DNA of 64,000 bases. It comes from Scleroderma bovista (taxonomy: Eukaryota > Basidiomycota > Agaricomycetes > Boletales > Sclerodermataceae). A model generated the notes under the pieces. It ran no database searches. It saw only the letters and a program-made list of their open reading frames with translations, and had not been told where the DNA came from. A program made the translations under genes and the position numbers. The stretch's first letter is position 1. Each line of letters begins with the position of its first letter. Positions 33,804 through 44,216 of the stretch are shown here, one piece after another. The stretch lies in contig JAYMGJ010000457.1 in NCBI GenBank assembly GCA_037178675.1, forward strand, positions 62,001-126,000, read 5' to 3'.

Positions 33804-34249
33804 TTTGCCAATGAAGTGACCTCTGCCATCTCTTTCTGGTAAGCATCTGCAGGACAGTTTGATGGCTTTTTGGTGGCTCGACGGTTTCGTTCGACTACTG
33901 ATATACTGCTGTGCACATGTAAGTCGTGTGTTTGGTTGCTACTGATGGCTGCAGGCTGCTGTGACTGCTGTGCTGATAGCTGCAACTGCATGTAGTTTGA
34001 ATCTGCTCTTGTCACCACATTGGAGTGGGCCCAGAGTGACTTCATCACTGGATGACCTGATGATCTACTCACAGTGGCTGCTGCCCTACTCTACACCTGC
34101 TGACAAATGCTGTGCCTCCTGACCCCCCTACTCCAATGACTACCCACCATCCTGCAGAACGTCTGTCACAAGTGCAACAGAACTTGTCTCATTTCCCTAG
34201 CCACAGTGCCCAATCCCCTCCAATCGGTAAGTGAATATTCAGGTAGAAC

Positions 34250-34965
34250 ATGGTTAATACTATTTTGTCAGATCCCATACTACTTATGGAGGATACACAC
34301 TCCAAAACTGATGTGGTTGAAGAGCACCACTGCCGAAACCATACCCCTCGCGCTCCGGAGCCTCAGCAGCTACTTGGCATTCATCAGGGGTGGTTCCCTG
34401 ATTCCACTGCACCTCCCACCTCTCTGGATAAGTCTACTCCTGATATAGAAGATTATTCTGCGGACATCTCAGCACAAGCATCAATTTCACCTGGCGAGAT
34501 CAGTGGTAACCCAACCAAACTCCATTCTTATCTGTACAAATTTCGTGAAATCATTGAACAAGCGAAGCAACTGGTGCAGTGTGGTGGTGCCACAGATCCT
34601 TTCCTCAGCTGGGCTCAGTTCATAGATGAGAAGAGTTTCGTGTATATCACTGAAGCAATTGCTGAATGTGAGGAAAAGGGGGTGTTAGTTCTGCCTGGTG
34701 AGTCTCATTGCTTCGATGAATGACGCCTCCTAATGGTGAACAGGATATTGGCCACAGTACCACAAGGACCTTGGCATTCTAGTGGGTATTATTATTACAC
34801 ATGTTTACACATTTAGCAGCTCTGGGAGGTGCTCATGACATGGAGATCTACAATCAAAATGAAGGCTCATGAATATGTCTTGCAGCATTATCCTTTGGGT
34901 GGCAATCGATCAGCCAAGGAAAATTTAGAGAATGCACAACAACTGATACACAGTGCAATATGACC
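34250..34965 (+). pseudogene. Hypothetical protein fragment
   Basis: Plus-strand open frame 34250-34723 with an acidic/Pro-rich start and a helical segment (LYKFREIIEQAKQLVQCGG; VYITEAIAECEEKGV). After an intron or break, a KMKAHEYVLQHYPLGG-like exon ends near 34963. The shape resembles basidiomycete DUF6532-type proteins associated with transposons. That assignment is from memory and weak. Confidence 0.35.
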
Positions 34966-35299
34966 CCATGCACCTACTTAGGCCGTCTTACATGGCCACC
35001 CAAAGGTGAAAATTGGCCAAGTGTCATGGGCCAGCAGACAGTAGCCCAAGGATGGACTGTCACCATGTAACATGGGTTGGGCCCAAGTTGGATATTATCA
35101 CCTTGTGATATGGGTGGGCTATGGTGCTGTTTCAGGGGAGTGGATAAAGGTGTAATCACCATGTCATATGTGCAGGCCGAGATTTGCTGTAATGGAAGGT
35201 AATGGGTGGGCTAGGAAACATTAGTACCAATGAATATAGTAGGGCTGAGCCACTGGGCAATAAGGTGGAACTACAAATAGGACTGCAGGTTCACTGCCA
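34966..35299. repeat. Loose repeats related to 12910-13010
   Basis: Several degenerate copies of a word around TCACCATGTAACATGGGTTG (near 35060, 35105 and 35156). No gene. Confidence 0.5.
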
Positions 35300-35478
35300 G
35301 GGTTTGACTACCGCGGGTTGACTACCATGGGTTAACTACTGTGGGTTGACTAACTCAGGTTGACTACTGTGGGTTAACTAACTTGGGTTGACTACCATGG
35401 GTTAACTACTGTGGGTTAACTACCATGGGGTAACTACCGCGGGTTGACTACCTCGGGTTGACTAATGTGGGTTGATGC
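35300..35478. repeat. GGGTTGACTACC minisatellite
   Basis: About eleven units of roughly 15-16 bp, GGGTTGACTACCRYG, alternating with GGGTTAACTACTGTG variants. Confidence 0.85.
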
Positions 35479-35510
35479 AGGCAAGTTACTTCAACCTAGA
35501 GCTGCAGTGG

Positions 35511-36284
35511 ACATGCCCCTAACAAATAAGGCCATACAAACCATGTCCTGGGCATGTACAACTGTGTAAATATGATTTACTATACACATGAAAAATACAA
35601 GTTCTAGCAGCAGGATGGATTATATGGACAAATATGGCTGCGGGAAAATTACTGCGGCCTAGCACAGCCGCGGTACACATGTCCTTAACAAATAAGGTGA
35701 TACAAAACAGTTCCAGGCTATGTACAACTGAGTAAATATGATTTTCACAGTTAATACATGATCCAGTAGTAGGAAGGATTGTATGGACAAATGAGGCTGC
35801 AGGAAAATTACTGCGGCCTAACACAGCAGCAGTACACATGTCCCTTACAAATAAGGCCATACAAAACATTTCCTGGGCATGTACAACTGAGTAAATATGA
35901 TTTGCATAGTTAATGCACTGAGATCCCAGTCCTAGCCACAGGAGGATTGTACAGATAAATAAGGCCACGGGAAAATTACCATGGTGTAGCACAGCTGCGG
36001 TGTACATGTACCTAACAAATAAGGCCATACACACCATGTCCTGGACATGTACAACTGAGTAAATATGACTTGTGCAGTTAATGCACTGAGATCCCAGTCC
36101 TATTTGCAGGAGGGATTGTATGGACACAATGTGGGAAAATTACCGTGGCCTAGCACAGCCACAGTGCACATGCCCCTAATGACTTAGGCCATACAACACA
36201 TTGCATGGGCAGGTACAACTGTGTAAATTATGATTTGCGCAGTTAATGCAACAAGTTCTAGCCACAGGAAGGATTGTATGGACA
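35511..36284. repeat. Satellite with about 164-bp period
   Basis: Five diverged tandem units. The landmark AACAAATAAGGCCATACA recurs near 35521, 35687, 35847, 36014 and (as a variant) 36177. Each unit also carries GTACAACTGWGTAAATATGA and a GGATTGTATGGACA word. The 202-codon minus-strand frame across it is a repeat artefact. The array ends exactly where LTR-B copy 2 starts. Confidence 0.85.
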
Positions 36285-37100
36285 TGTCATACCCACACAG
36301 TGTCATGGAAATTGCAGATCAGACCACTGAGGATCAATTTTCTGCATAGTTGTGTCATTTTATTCCCCACATGGTTTATCAGTCTCGAATGTGTTTAACA
36401 TGGATACTTGTGGCTCAAAAATATCTAAATAGGTACTACTATACTAGACCCAAAGACCAATGATATCTACTAAGGAGGCAACCACTCTATCATGCAAAGT
36501 CAAGACTATTCTTATGCGAAGAATGAATACAATCCTCGTCATAGCCATCTATTGCACAAAAATGCTATCCTGGAGCAAGAGATGAATGCCGACATCTGGC
36601 AGTCATCCCTCGCATGAGAACTGCCAAGAAGCAGAAGAATCCAAGGAATAATGACCATTCCAGTATGAGAAAGGAATGCAACATATTGCAGTCCAACTCC
36701 CATACCAGAACAACCAAAGAAGCAGAAGAAACAATTGAGAAACAAAGGAGAAAAAGAATAATCATTTTTAGCACCCAAATGTCAAATTTAGGCGCCCAGT
36801 GCTGGCATTCTGATATTTTGAATAGCTCCACTGTTTTTGAAGCTATCAGGCATGTGACTATACCATCATGGAGCCTAGACCATGGTCTATCTGCCTGTCA
36901 AGTTCCGACGTAAATCTGTTTATTTCCCACGGAGATATTCCACCCGCAATCCAGACACCCACTTCATCAGTCACTATGGAGTCCGCATTTTCTCTGGAAC
37001 GTTTCTCTGCTATTGCAGCAGACCTCAACTACATCCTGCTCTTGGGACAGCCTCTCCCTGAGCTCCTGTGTACTGCCTGGTACATATCTTCCCAGCCTGC
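36285..37100 (+). repeat. LTR-B copy 2, 5' part
   Basis: Starts TGTCATACCCAC. From about 36485 it closely follows the LTR-B copies at 8920 (minus), 38371 and 60579. It stops at CCCAGCCTGC where Cop2 begins with TGTTGAAACT. The likely 3' remainder is 42030-43054; about 0.7 kb of LTR between them is missing. Confidence 0.75.
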
Positions 37101-37392
37101 TGTTGAAACTCCTATCCTTTCACTACCATTCTTTAGGCTTACTGATAGTTTCCTTATTCATACAGTGAGTATCCTTACATAAGCACGGACTGTTTTTCAT
37201 CCATTCGGGGATTCTTTTCACCTCAGTGTTCGAAGACGAAGCACTGAGGTAAGACACATACTCACATTCATTTAGTTACTCAGTACTAACCTACTTAGCT
37301 TATAGCCTCTGTCTAGGTTAGTTACATAGTGTTCGAAGATGAAGCACTGAGCTTATAGCCTCTGTCTAGTTCCCTGTGCAACCTAGCTCACA
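37101..37392 (+). repeat. Cop2 5' LTR
   Basis: TGTTGAAACTCC...CTAGCTCACA, 292 bp. It contains a duplicated segment around GTTCGAAGAYGAAGCACTGAG (near 37222 and 37331). Followed by AAA and the primer site. Confidence 0.75.
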
Positions 37393-37395
37393 AAA

Positions 37396-37407
37396 GGTTA
37401 TGAGCCC
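37396..37407 (+). other. Cop2 primer binding site (half-tRNA type)
   Basis: GGTTATGAGCCC, identical to the Cop1 primer core and complementary to the initiator tRNA anticodon stem-loop. Here it is three bases after the LTR. Confidence 0.75.
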
Positions 37408-37465
37408 CACTGGCTTATAAAACTAGACAAGCACTGGCACTATTCAAACTATTCCTACGTGAAAC

Positions 37466-40400
37466 ATGTCTGGCCCATCCTCAGCTTCGACAGCCGGGAA
37501 AATGAAGTCTTTGACTGTAGCTGCGTTGGCAGCAGTCAAATCTGCAGGTTCAAGTCATTTGTACGATGTGCCTTCACTGGAAAATGATGGAACAAACTTC
37601 CAGATGTGGAAGTTTCATGTCCGAATGGTTCTAGGTGTCCGAGGCCTATGGAACATTGTTAGTGGAGACAAAGCCCAGCTGGATGAGACAACTCACCCAA
37701 TCGAAAGCGAAGAGTGGCTCTCGAAGGACCGAGAAGCCCACGCCCAAATTACTCTTACCCTAAAGGACGAGCCCCTTAGTGGGGTGCTGTACACAACTAC
37801 GTCTGCAGAAGCCTGGAGGAAGTTGAGTGAGTGTTACGAGGGGAAAGGAAAACAGTCCATCATGTACCTTATAAGTGAGCTCTTCCACAGCACGCTCTCG
37901 GACAACGAGTCTATGGAGACGCAGTTAAACTCCATGCAGCAAAAGGCCAACGTGCTGAAGACACTCGGCCAGCCGCTCAAAGGCTCTCTTATCGCAATTG
38001 CTATGGTAATCTCGCTCCCACCTTCATATTCCACCCTGTGGACCATTTTAATGGCCACCGACGACAAACTTACAACAGATGCTGTAATAAATCAGGCCCT
38101 GATTGAAGAAAAGTCGAGAAAGGTTTCTTCTGCTCATACGGCTCTCACTGCGAAGACGACAGGACGACCTAAAGGGAAAGGGGGATAAGGAAGATAAAGG
38201 AAAGAAATCATGCACTTACTGCTCGAAAAACAGCCACACCAAGGACAAGTGTTGGAAGAAGGCTGCTGAATGCTCGAAGGAGAAAGATGATGTGTTGAAA
38301 GAAAAAATGGACGAGAAAAAGGAGTTAGCGGCTCATGTCGCGAAAGCGGGACTAACCCACTCACCTCCGCTGTCATGCACCAAACAGGTTTGGTACAGTG
38401 AACATGGAAGATAACATCTATATTGAATGATCCTTATGCGAAGGATAAGCACGATGGACCCTCATCATAGCCATCTATCGCACAAGAAGACTATCCTGAT
38501 GCAAGAGATGATTGCCAATGCTGACAGTCATCACTCGCACAAGAACTGCCAAGAAGCAGAAGAAACTGAAGGAATAACATCCATTATGGTATGAGAAAGG
38601 AATGCACTCTATCGCAGTCCAACTCCCATACCAGAACGAGTGAAGAAGTTGAAGAATTGAAGGAGAAACGAAGGAAAGAAGAGAAGAAACGATTTTAGCG
38701 CCAAAATGTCATTTTTAGGCGCCCAGTGCCAGCATTCCGATATTTTGAATAGCTCCACCGTTTCTGAAGCTATCAGGCACGTGACTATACCGTCAGAGAG
38801 CCTAGAGCGTGGTCTATCTGCCTGTCAAGTTCCGACGTAAATCCGTTTATTTCCCACGGAGATATTCCCCCCGCAATCCAGATGCTCGTCTCATCACTCA
38901 CTATGGAGTCCGTATTTTCTCTGGATCATTTCTCTGCTATTGCTGCAGATCTCCACTATGTCCTGCTCTTAGGACAGCCTCTCCCTGAGTTCCTGTGCAC
39001 TTCCTGGCACATATCTTCCCAGCCTGCTCCCTCAGTCCCTCTCATTCTTGGTCAGTGTGTTCTCCTCGTCAGTCCTGCATCAAGGACGTACTTTGGTCGT
39101 CTTAGGTCTATTGTCAAGCTTGAGAAGTCTTCTCTGGTCGTCTCTGTGTCCCCTGAGCCCTCAGCCTATGGTCCCTTCCTCCCAGATACTTGCCATGTCC
39201 ATCTTCCTCTGTCATTCGTCTCGCTTTCCCGGATGCGTCGAATTCAATACTCTATCCACTTCCCTACTTTCAGACGGCATCCCCCAGCACCATGACAGTT
39301 ATACCCCCACTTTAGAGTGCTATTAGGAAGAAGAACCCTCTCGTTCTTTCCCAGAAGAGAGCTCGTCAAGGGAGCCCATGGTTGCGCTACAGCGGCACTA
39401 GAACACATGCATTACACCTTAGTGTATGCTGACCCCCCAAAGACCTCTGGACCCCTGGTACCCTTCTTGTGGCTGTTCTGTCTCGGATCAATCCCCCTAT
39501 TAATCCCAGATCTTCCCCATTGTTGTCCCATCAAACTTCTTAGGCTGTGCATCAATGACTCCCTTCTGCTGTGCAGTGACTCATCCCTTGCTTACTGATG
39601 CTCTCTTGTCATCAGTATTACTCTATCCCTTTCGCATTTTTGGTATATTACTCAGCTGATGACTCACTCCCTTACCAATCAGTTTTGTCATGCAGCTTAC
39701 TCATTTCTTTACTCAGCAGCTTATTCATGTTCCCTATGCTTACTCATTTATGCTTATCCCTTGCTTACTGATCGCTTACAAACCCCTTACAAAGCTCTTA
39801 CCAATCCCTTACCAATCTTTGACAAATTCTGCTTACTCCCTTCTCTTTTTGTACTTTAATGCTGTGCCCCCCCATGTATTTAAACCCCTGGGCTCAGCCC
39901 AGTGGAAGAGAGCCCAATAGCACGAAATTATCCCTCTCTCAGACTCTCCCAATCAGTATCCCTCCAGTCTTTGAGTCCTTGTAGGCTTCAGTGAAGGTCT
40001 AAAGGCTCAATATCTTCAAGTTTATTCAAGTTATTCAAGGTCTATCCTTCTTACTAGGCTCAAGCGGAGTCTAGGCTTCATTCTAGTCAATCTCCCTTGC
40101 CTCTGGACATCTGATGCATCCCTGTCCCCTTGCTGCACTATTTTCTCTGTGTAGCACCCCCTTCCCAACCAACTCCTGTCTGGATTCCGCACAGGCAAAC
40201 CACCACTCTTTCTTTGTCTATTGGTGTTGTGTTTTGGTTGTTGTTTTGACCTAAACCCTCACTCAGACTCACACCGCTCCGCCTGTTTATGGCACAATGA
40301 TTAGCCAGCACCCCTACTCAGAGGGACTGGGTCGTTGATTCTGGCGTGTCCGCACACATGTGCTCGGAACACGATTTATTCGATTCATATCGGCCATTGT

Positions 40401-40687
40401 GGCCTCCCCAGCTCATTGGTCTTTGGGACGGCAGAACCATCCCTGCAACAGGAACTGGAGACATTCGTTTATTGGTATATATTGGAGACGGTCACCGAAG
40501 GGTCTTAACCCTCCGGGATGTCTATCACATCCCAGTATTGGACAAAAATCTTCTGTCTGTCTCAGGTCTTGCTAGGCACAACCTCCAAGTTATTTTTGGC
40601 GCACGATGCTGCCAAATCACAGATGGTCAAGAGACAATTGGAACCACATATAAAAAGGATGCACTATACATACTCTCCATGGCATGA
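37466..40687 (+). pseudogene. gag: Cop2 gag and protease, frameshifted and split
   Basis: ATG at 37466 (MSGPSSASTAG) opens a Copia Gag (NFQMWKFHVRMVL; STLWTILMATDD). A +1 length change in the G run near 38183 shifts it into the frame carrying the CCHC knuckle CTYCSKNSHTKDKC. The solo LTR-B at 38371-40273 follows. When skipped, the frame resumes with one TGA and the protease DWVVDSGVSAHMCS, then HIPVLDKNLLSVS, the usual post-protease block. Broken by frameshift, insertion and stop. Confidence 0.85.
38371..40273 (+). repeat. Solo LTR-B copy 3, CCGC duplication
   Basis: 1903 bp with TGTCATGCACC...GACTCACA ends, flanked by CCGC on both sides (38367-38370, 40274-40277). No internal region. TATTTAAA near 39877 could be its TATA box. 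Open frames inside are shadows. Confidence 0.9.
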
Positions 40688-41278
40688 CGCTCCGATGAGG
40701 CAACCTATGCCAAGAGGGCACCTCTGCGATCTGAAGATCCACGCCCACTGCACACAACGTACTTGAACGTTTGTGGCCCTGTTGATACAGCAATGTGGAC
40801 GGGTGACTACTACTTCGCCACCTTCGTCGACACCTATTCCCATCACGTCGTAGTCAGGCTCATGAAGTCTAAAGGAGAAATATTAAAACTTACCCAAGAA
40901 TATCTTGATCGCGCCGAAACCACAACGGGCGAGCATGCTGCTCACTTCCACATGGCTGACATTGGCAATGGGACTTTCGACACCCTACAAGCCTACCTAA
41001 ACACAAAAGGAATCAGTTGCGAAGTAGCAAACGAGCACATACCAGGAATTGAGAGCGTGGCTGCACAGACAGCCAACAGACTACTCGAAACTGCTCAAAT
41101 GATGTTGACAGACACTGATTGGATCAGCGGGCACTGGGGAGACATCCTCCTGCATGCCGCCCATACCCTGAACTGGGCACCTACGCCCTTAATCGCTGGT
41201 AATTGCATGCCACGCAAAATGTTCACTAAAAAGAAGCTACCAGTCAGAATGCTCCGAGTGCTCAAGTCTAGGGCGTGA
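40688..41278 (+). pseudogene. Cop2 integrase remnant
   Basis: Open frame from about 40700, with an ATG-independent core ATFVDTYSHHVVVRLMKSKG. The Copia integrase pattern is followed: first Asp region, ADIGNG at the second Asp, and EHIPGIESVAAQTANRLLETAQ where family members have an NGVAER-like block. The third acidic residue reads Gln. It ends LRVLKSRA at a TGA (41276-41278). The zinc segment before the core is missing or degraded. Confidence 0.7.
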
Positions 41279-42030
41279 AGGGACATACCTAGCATCAACC
41301 ATCCTGCATACAACCCCAGAACTCTCAACCGAAGGCCTGCAAGTGCAAGCACAAACAGCAGTTAAGTGTCTGAGCCGCAAACGGACAAGCTCGATGGTGA
41401 GTGCCAAAGGCCTGCAAGAGCAGGCACAAACGGCCTCAACCACCTTGCCGTCGATGGAATACACCCAATCGCTGAAAAAACGGAAGGGTTAGCACATGGG
41501 ATGGGGCCACATTTCATCCAAGGCCGCTCAAACTCACCTGTGGGGCTGAGGACGCCAATGAGCGCCGTGGGGAGCTCCGATGGGCTCATTGCTCAGGTAC
41601 CTGGGTGGAAATGTCGAGAGGAAGCTGTAAACAAGTCAGTAAATGCATCTGATTCATCTGATCGAAGCAGATCGTGCCGTCAAGGCGACCTGACCCCAAA
41701 ACTTGAGTTTGGGGGCGAGACGATCAAAATGGATGTTAGAAGCGACGAAGAGCAGACAGACAGGGACGGACATACCTATCAGAGGGCCCACAGTTGACCG
41801 CTCAACCTGCCGACTCGAAACGTGCCTCCTACAGGCAAAACAAACAACTTGGAGGGGCCAGTTTGCAGGTGAGGCAGAGATCCATATGGAAACAACTTGG
41901 AGACCTGTAAAAAGGGACGTCAGTGGATCATAAAGGAAGGAAAAGGTCAGCCGAATGCAAACAGAATCAAGAGCTTACCTTTGTCAGTCGAAATGGACGA
42001 TGACAAGAGCTGCAACGTGGACTGCAGCAA
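41279..42030 (+). other. Cop2 linker region, degraded
   Basis: Contains a frame 41366-41797 of polar, low-complexity composition that could be the remnant of the integrase-RT linker. CCTGCAAGWGCARGCACAAAC occurs twice (near 41336 and 41409). No RT motif. No other gene seen. Confidence 0.45.
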
Positions 42031-43054
42031 GATAAGGATATGCTCATTTAGCTTCAATCTACTCATCCCCTGCTTTCCCCCCCTCTCTTTTGGGCCCCAT
42101 GCAATGATTTTTCCATATTCTTGGTTATGCACCCCTTTTTACCTATGTTTCTGCTCATTCCCTTGGCTCAGCAGCTTGTTTAGGCTTTCCCCATCAATGA
42201 CTCAGCCTGATTACACTGCTTACTGATCACTTACCAATTTCTTACCAATTTCTTACCAAGCACTTAGTCATTTGCACTTACAGGGCCACAGCCCCTCCTG
42301 TATATAAACCAGCAGCCAAAGGCTGCAAGGAAGAGTCTGCTTCCCCCCCAATAAAGCGACCACATTCACTCTCCCTCTCTTTCTATAAGCTCCCTCACTG
42401 TCTTTGGACTTGTAGGTCACTCAGTGCTGGCCTAAAGCTCCACTATTGTTGTTTGTCAGATATATATTGTATCTGATCAATTCTCTAGGCTGAAGCGCAG
42501 TCTAGCATCTCTGTCCACTCTATCCCATCACTCTCCATTGCATTCTTGAAGCAGGAACTGTCCCCTTGCTTCCCTGTTGTCCCATCACTGCTATTACACC
42601 CCTATTGCCAATCTATCATTGTTCTTTAATCCCAGGACTCTTCCTAACCACTGTGGTAGGCTGAAGAGGAGTCAATACCATCCCCAGTCGCATCTATTCC
42701 CCATCAGAAGCCCTTCACTTCCCTCCTGCACCTTGCCTGAAGGTGTGCAGCACATTCCCCAGCGGAGATTAAATACCAGAACCGCAAAGGAAGTTTAAGG
42801 TGGTTGGTAGCTTCTCTGATCCTCACTCAACACAGAACACGACCAATGTGTATTCTTTGAGTATGTAGGATAATAAGAAGTAAGTCTTATATTACATAAC
42901 AAGAAGCAATTAAATAGGAAAGGAAGTATTACATAAGTAAACAAATATGGGTGACCCCTAAGGGCACCCTTACAGGAAGACCACCACTCGCTTTTTGTTG
43001 TCATTTGGTGTTGGTTGTTGGTTGTTCTGATCTCTTCCCTCACTTAGGTGCACA
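42031..43054 (+). repeat. LTR-B copy 2, 3' part, with 180-bp insert
   Basis: Matches the reverse complement of 805-1601 plus the first bases of 7517 onward, so it is the continuous form of the site disrupted by Cop1. Ends GGTGCACA at 43054. Carries an insertion at 42794-42973. Probably the right half of the copy starting at 36285; inference from orientation and spacing. Confidence 0.75.
42794..42973. mobile_element. 180-bp insertion with AGGAAG duplication
   Basis: LTR-B copy 1 reads straight through AAAGGAAGACCACC, whereas this copy has 180 extra bases between two AGGAAG hexamers (42788-42793, 42974-42979). The insert ends with the perfect hairpin TAAGGGCACCCTTA. Its ends are only weakly inverted. 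Unclassified small non-autonomous element. Confidence 0.75.
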
Positions 43055-43088
43055 CTGTCTATTTACATCACAACTAATGCATTGACAG

Positions 43089-43358
43089 GTTGAGAAAGCT
43101 TTTCGAGCATGGTCAACAGGAGAGTATGCTCCACCACACAAGGCCCATCAAAGGTTTAGTTGAAAAGTCTGGGGGTTTGCTACTAATGAGGTGATGGAAT
43201 CTGTTGATCATCTTTCTGGTAATCAGTGGAAGAAGATTTTGACAGCTGCTGCAAAGTTCAGGGGGGCTTATCATCCTCAGCCTACTTTGGATGCTGTGGT
43301 GGCCCAGTTGAGGAGGCCATCTGGAAGGGCTAGATGCATTGAACAGGACTCTGAATAG
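43089..43358 (+). pseudogene. Hypothetical exon fragment
   Basis: After an acceptor-like TGCATTGACAG, a frame of 90 codons (VEKAFRAWSTGEY; NEVMESVDHLSGNQWKK) contains one in-frame TGA and ends at TAG 43356-43358. No family recognised. It may be an upstream exon of gene P. Confidence 0.35.
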
Positions 43359-43429
43359 TGTTTAGTTGCTTATTGATTTGCATTGTTGATGGTGGTTTTT
43401 TACTGAGTTTGTGAAAATCTGGATAAATC

Positions 43430-44216
43430 AGAGAAATTGATGATCTGAGAGTCTGAGAAACTAGTAAGCTCAGAACTACTGACAATCAGAGAAACTGGTA
43501 AGCTAAGCATTACTGATAGTCTGACAGTCTGAGAAACTAGTAAGCTCAGAACTACTGACAATCAGAGAAACTGGTAAGCTGAGAACTACTGACAATCTGA
43601 CAATCTGAGAAACTGGTAAGTTGATTACTAATAGTCTGATAGTCCTGGACAGCTAGTAAGCTAAAAACTACTGACAGTCTGAGAAACTATTAAACTGATA
43701 ACTACTGACACTCTGAGAGTCTGAAGAAATGATGGGCTGAAAATAACTGATGGTCTGATCATTTGAGAGACTGAGGTACTGGAAATTACTGATACACTGA
43801 GAGGGTCTGATGTTCTATTAAACTGTTTGACTGCAAATAACTGACTATCTGATACTATCTGAGAATTACTGGCAATCTGATATGCTGCCTTGCTGGACAA
43901 CTGTTAGGCTGACATTATCTGATAAATTATGGTGTTCTGTGTAACTGCTAAACTGCTGAACTAAAAATAACTGCTGGGCTGACATTATCTGATAAATTCT
44001 TGTGTTCTCTGTGACTGCTGGACTGCTGAACTGAAAATAACTGACATATTCTGACAGTCTGAATATATGAAAAACTGCTGACCTGAAAATAACTGAAGGT
44101 CTGTGTAACTGCTGAACTGATATCAGAAGGGCAAATTCTGAATTACTGACTGACTGCTGGTCTGAAAATGTCTGAGAATGTCTGATCTCAGATTTTCAGA
44201 TTTTTTCAGTTCTTCA
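43430..44216. repeat. CTGA-rich degenerate minisatellite
   Basis: Units near 34 bp built around CTGACAATCTGAGAAACTGG, regular at 43440-43620 and increasingly degenerate to 44200. No coding sequence. Confidence 0.75.

Larger units (their letters stand above)
37101..42030 (+). mobile_element. Cop2, truncated Ty1/Copia element
   Basis: 5' LTR 37101-37392, half-tRNA primer site, gag, protease and part of integrase are present. RT, RNase H and the 3' LTR are absent. The right junction is placed where LTR-B sequence resumes. A solo LTR-B (38371-40273) is inserted between gag and protease. A deletion that removed the 3' half of Cop2 plus the adjoining host LTR explains the structure. Confidence 0.8.

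Noticed and set aside
35519..36127. 202-codon minus-strand open frame
   Set aside because: Created by the 164-bp satellite; the protein repeats with the DNA period.
38371..40273. Protein-coding frames inside LTR-B (also 7885-8629, 60896-61612)
   Set aside because: The frames differ between copies and contain no known domain; the copies are aligned LTRs with TG/CA ends.
42794..42973. Helitron, because of the 3' hairpin
   Set aside because: A 6-bp target duplication is present; Helitrons insert between A and T without duplication and end in CTRR.
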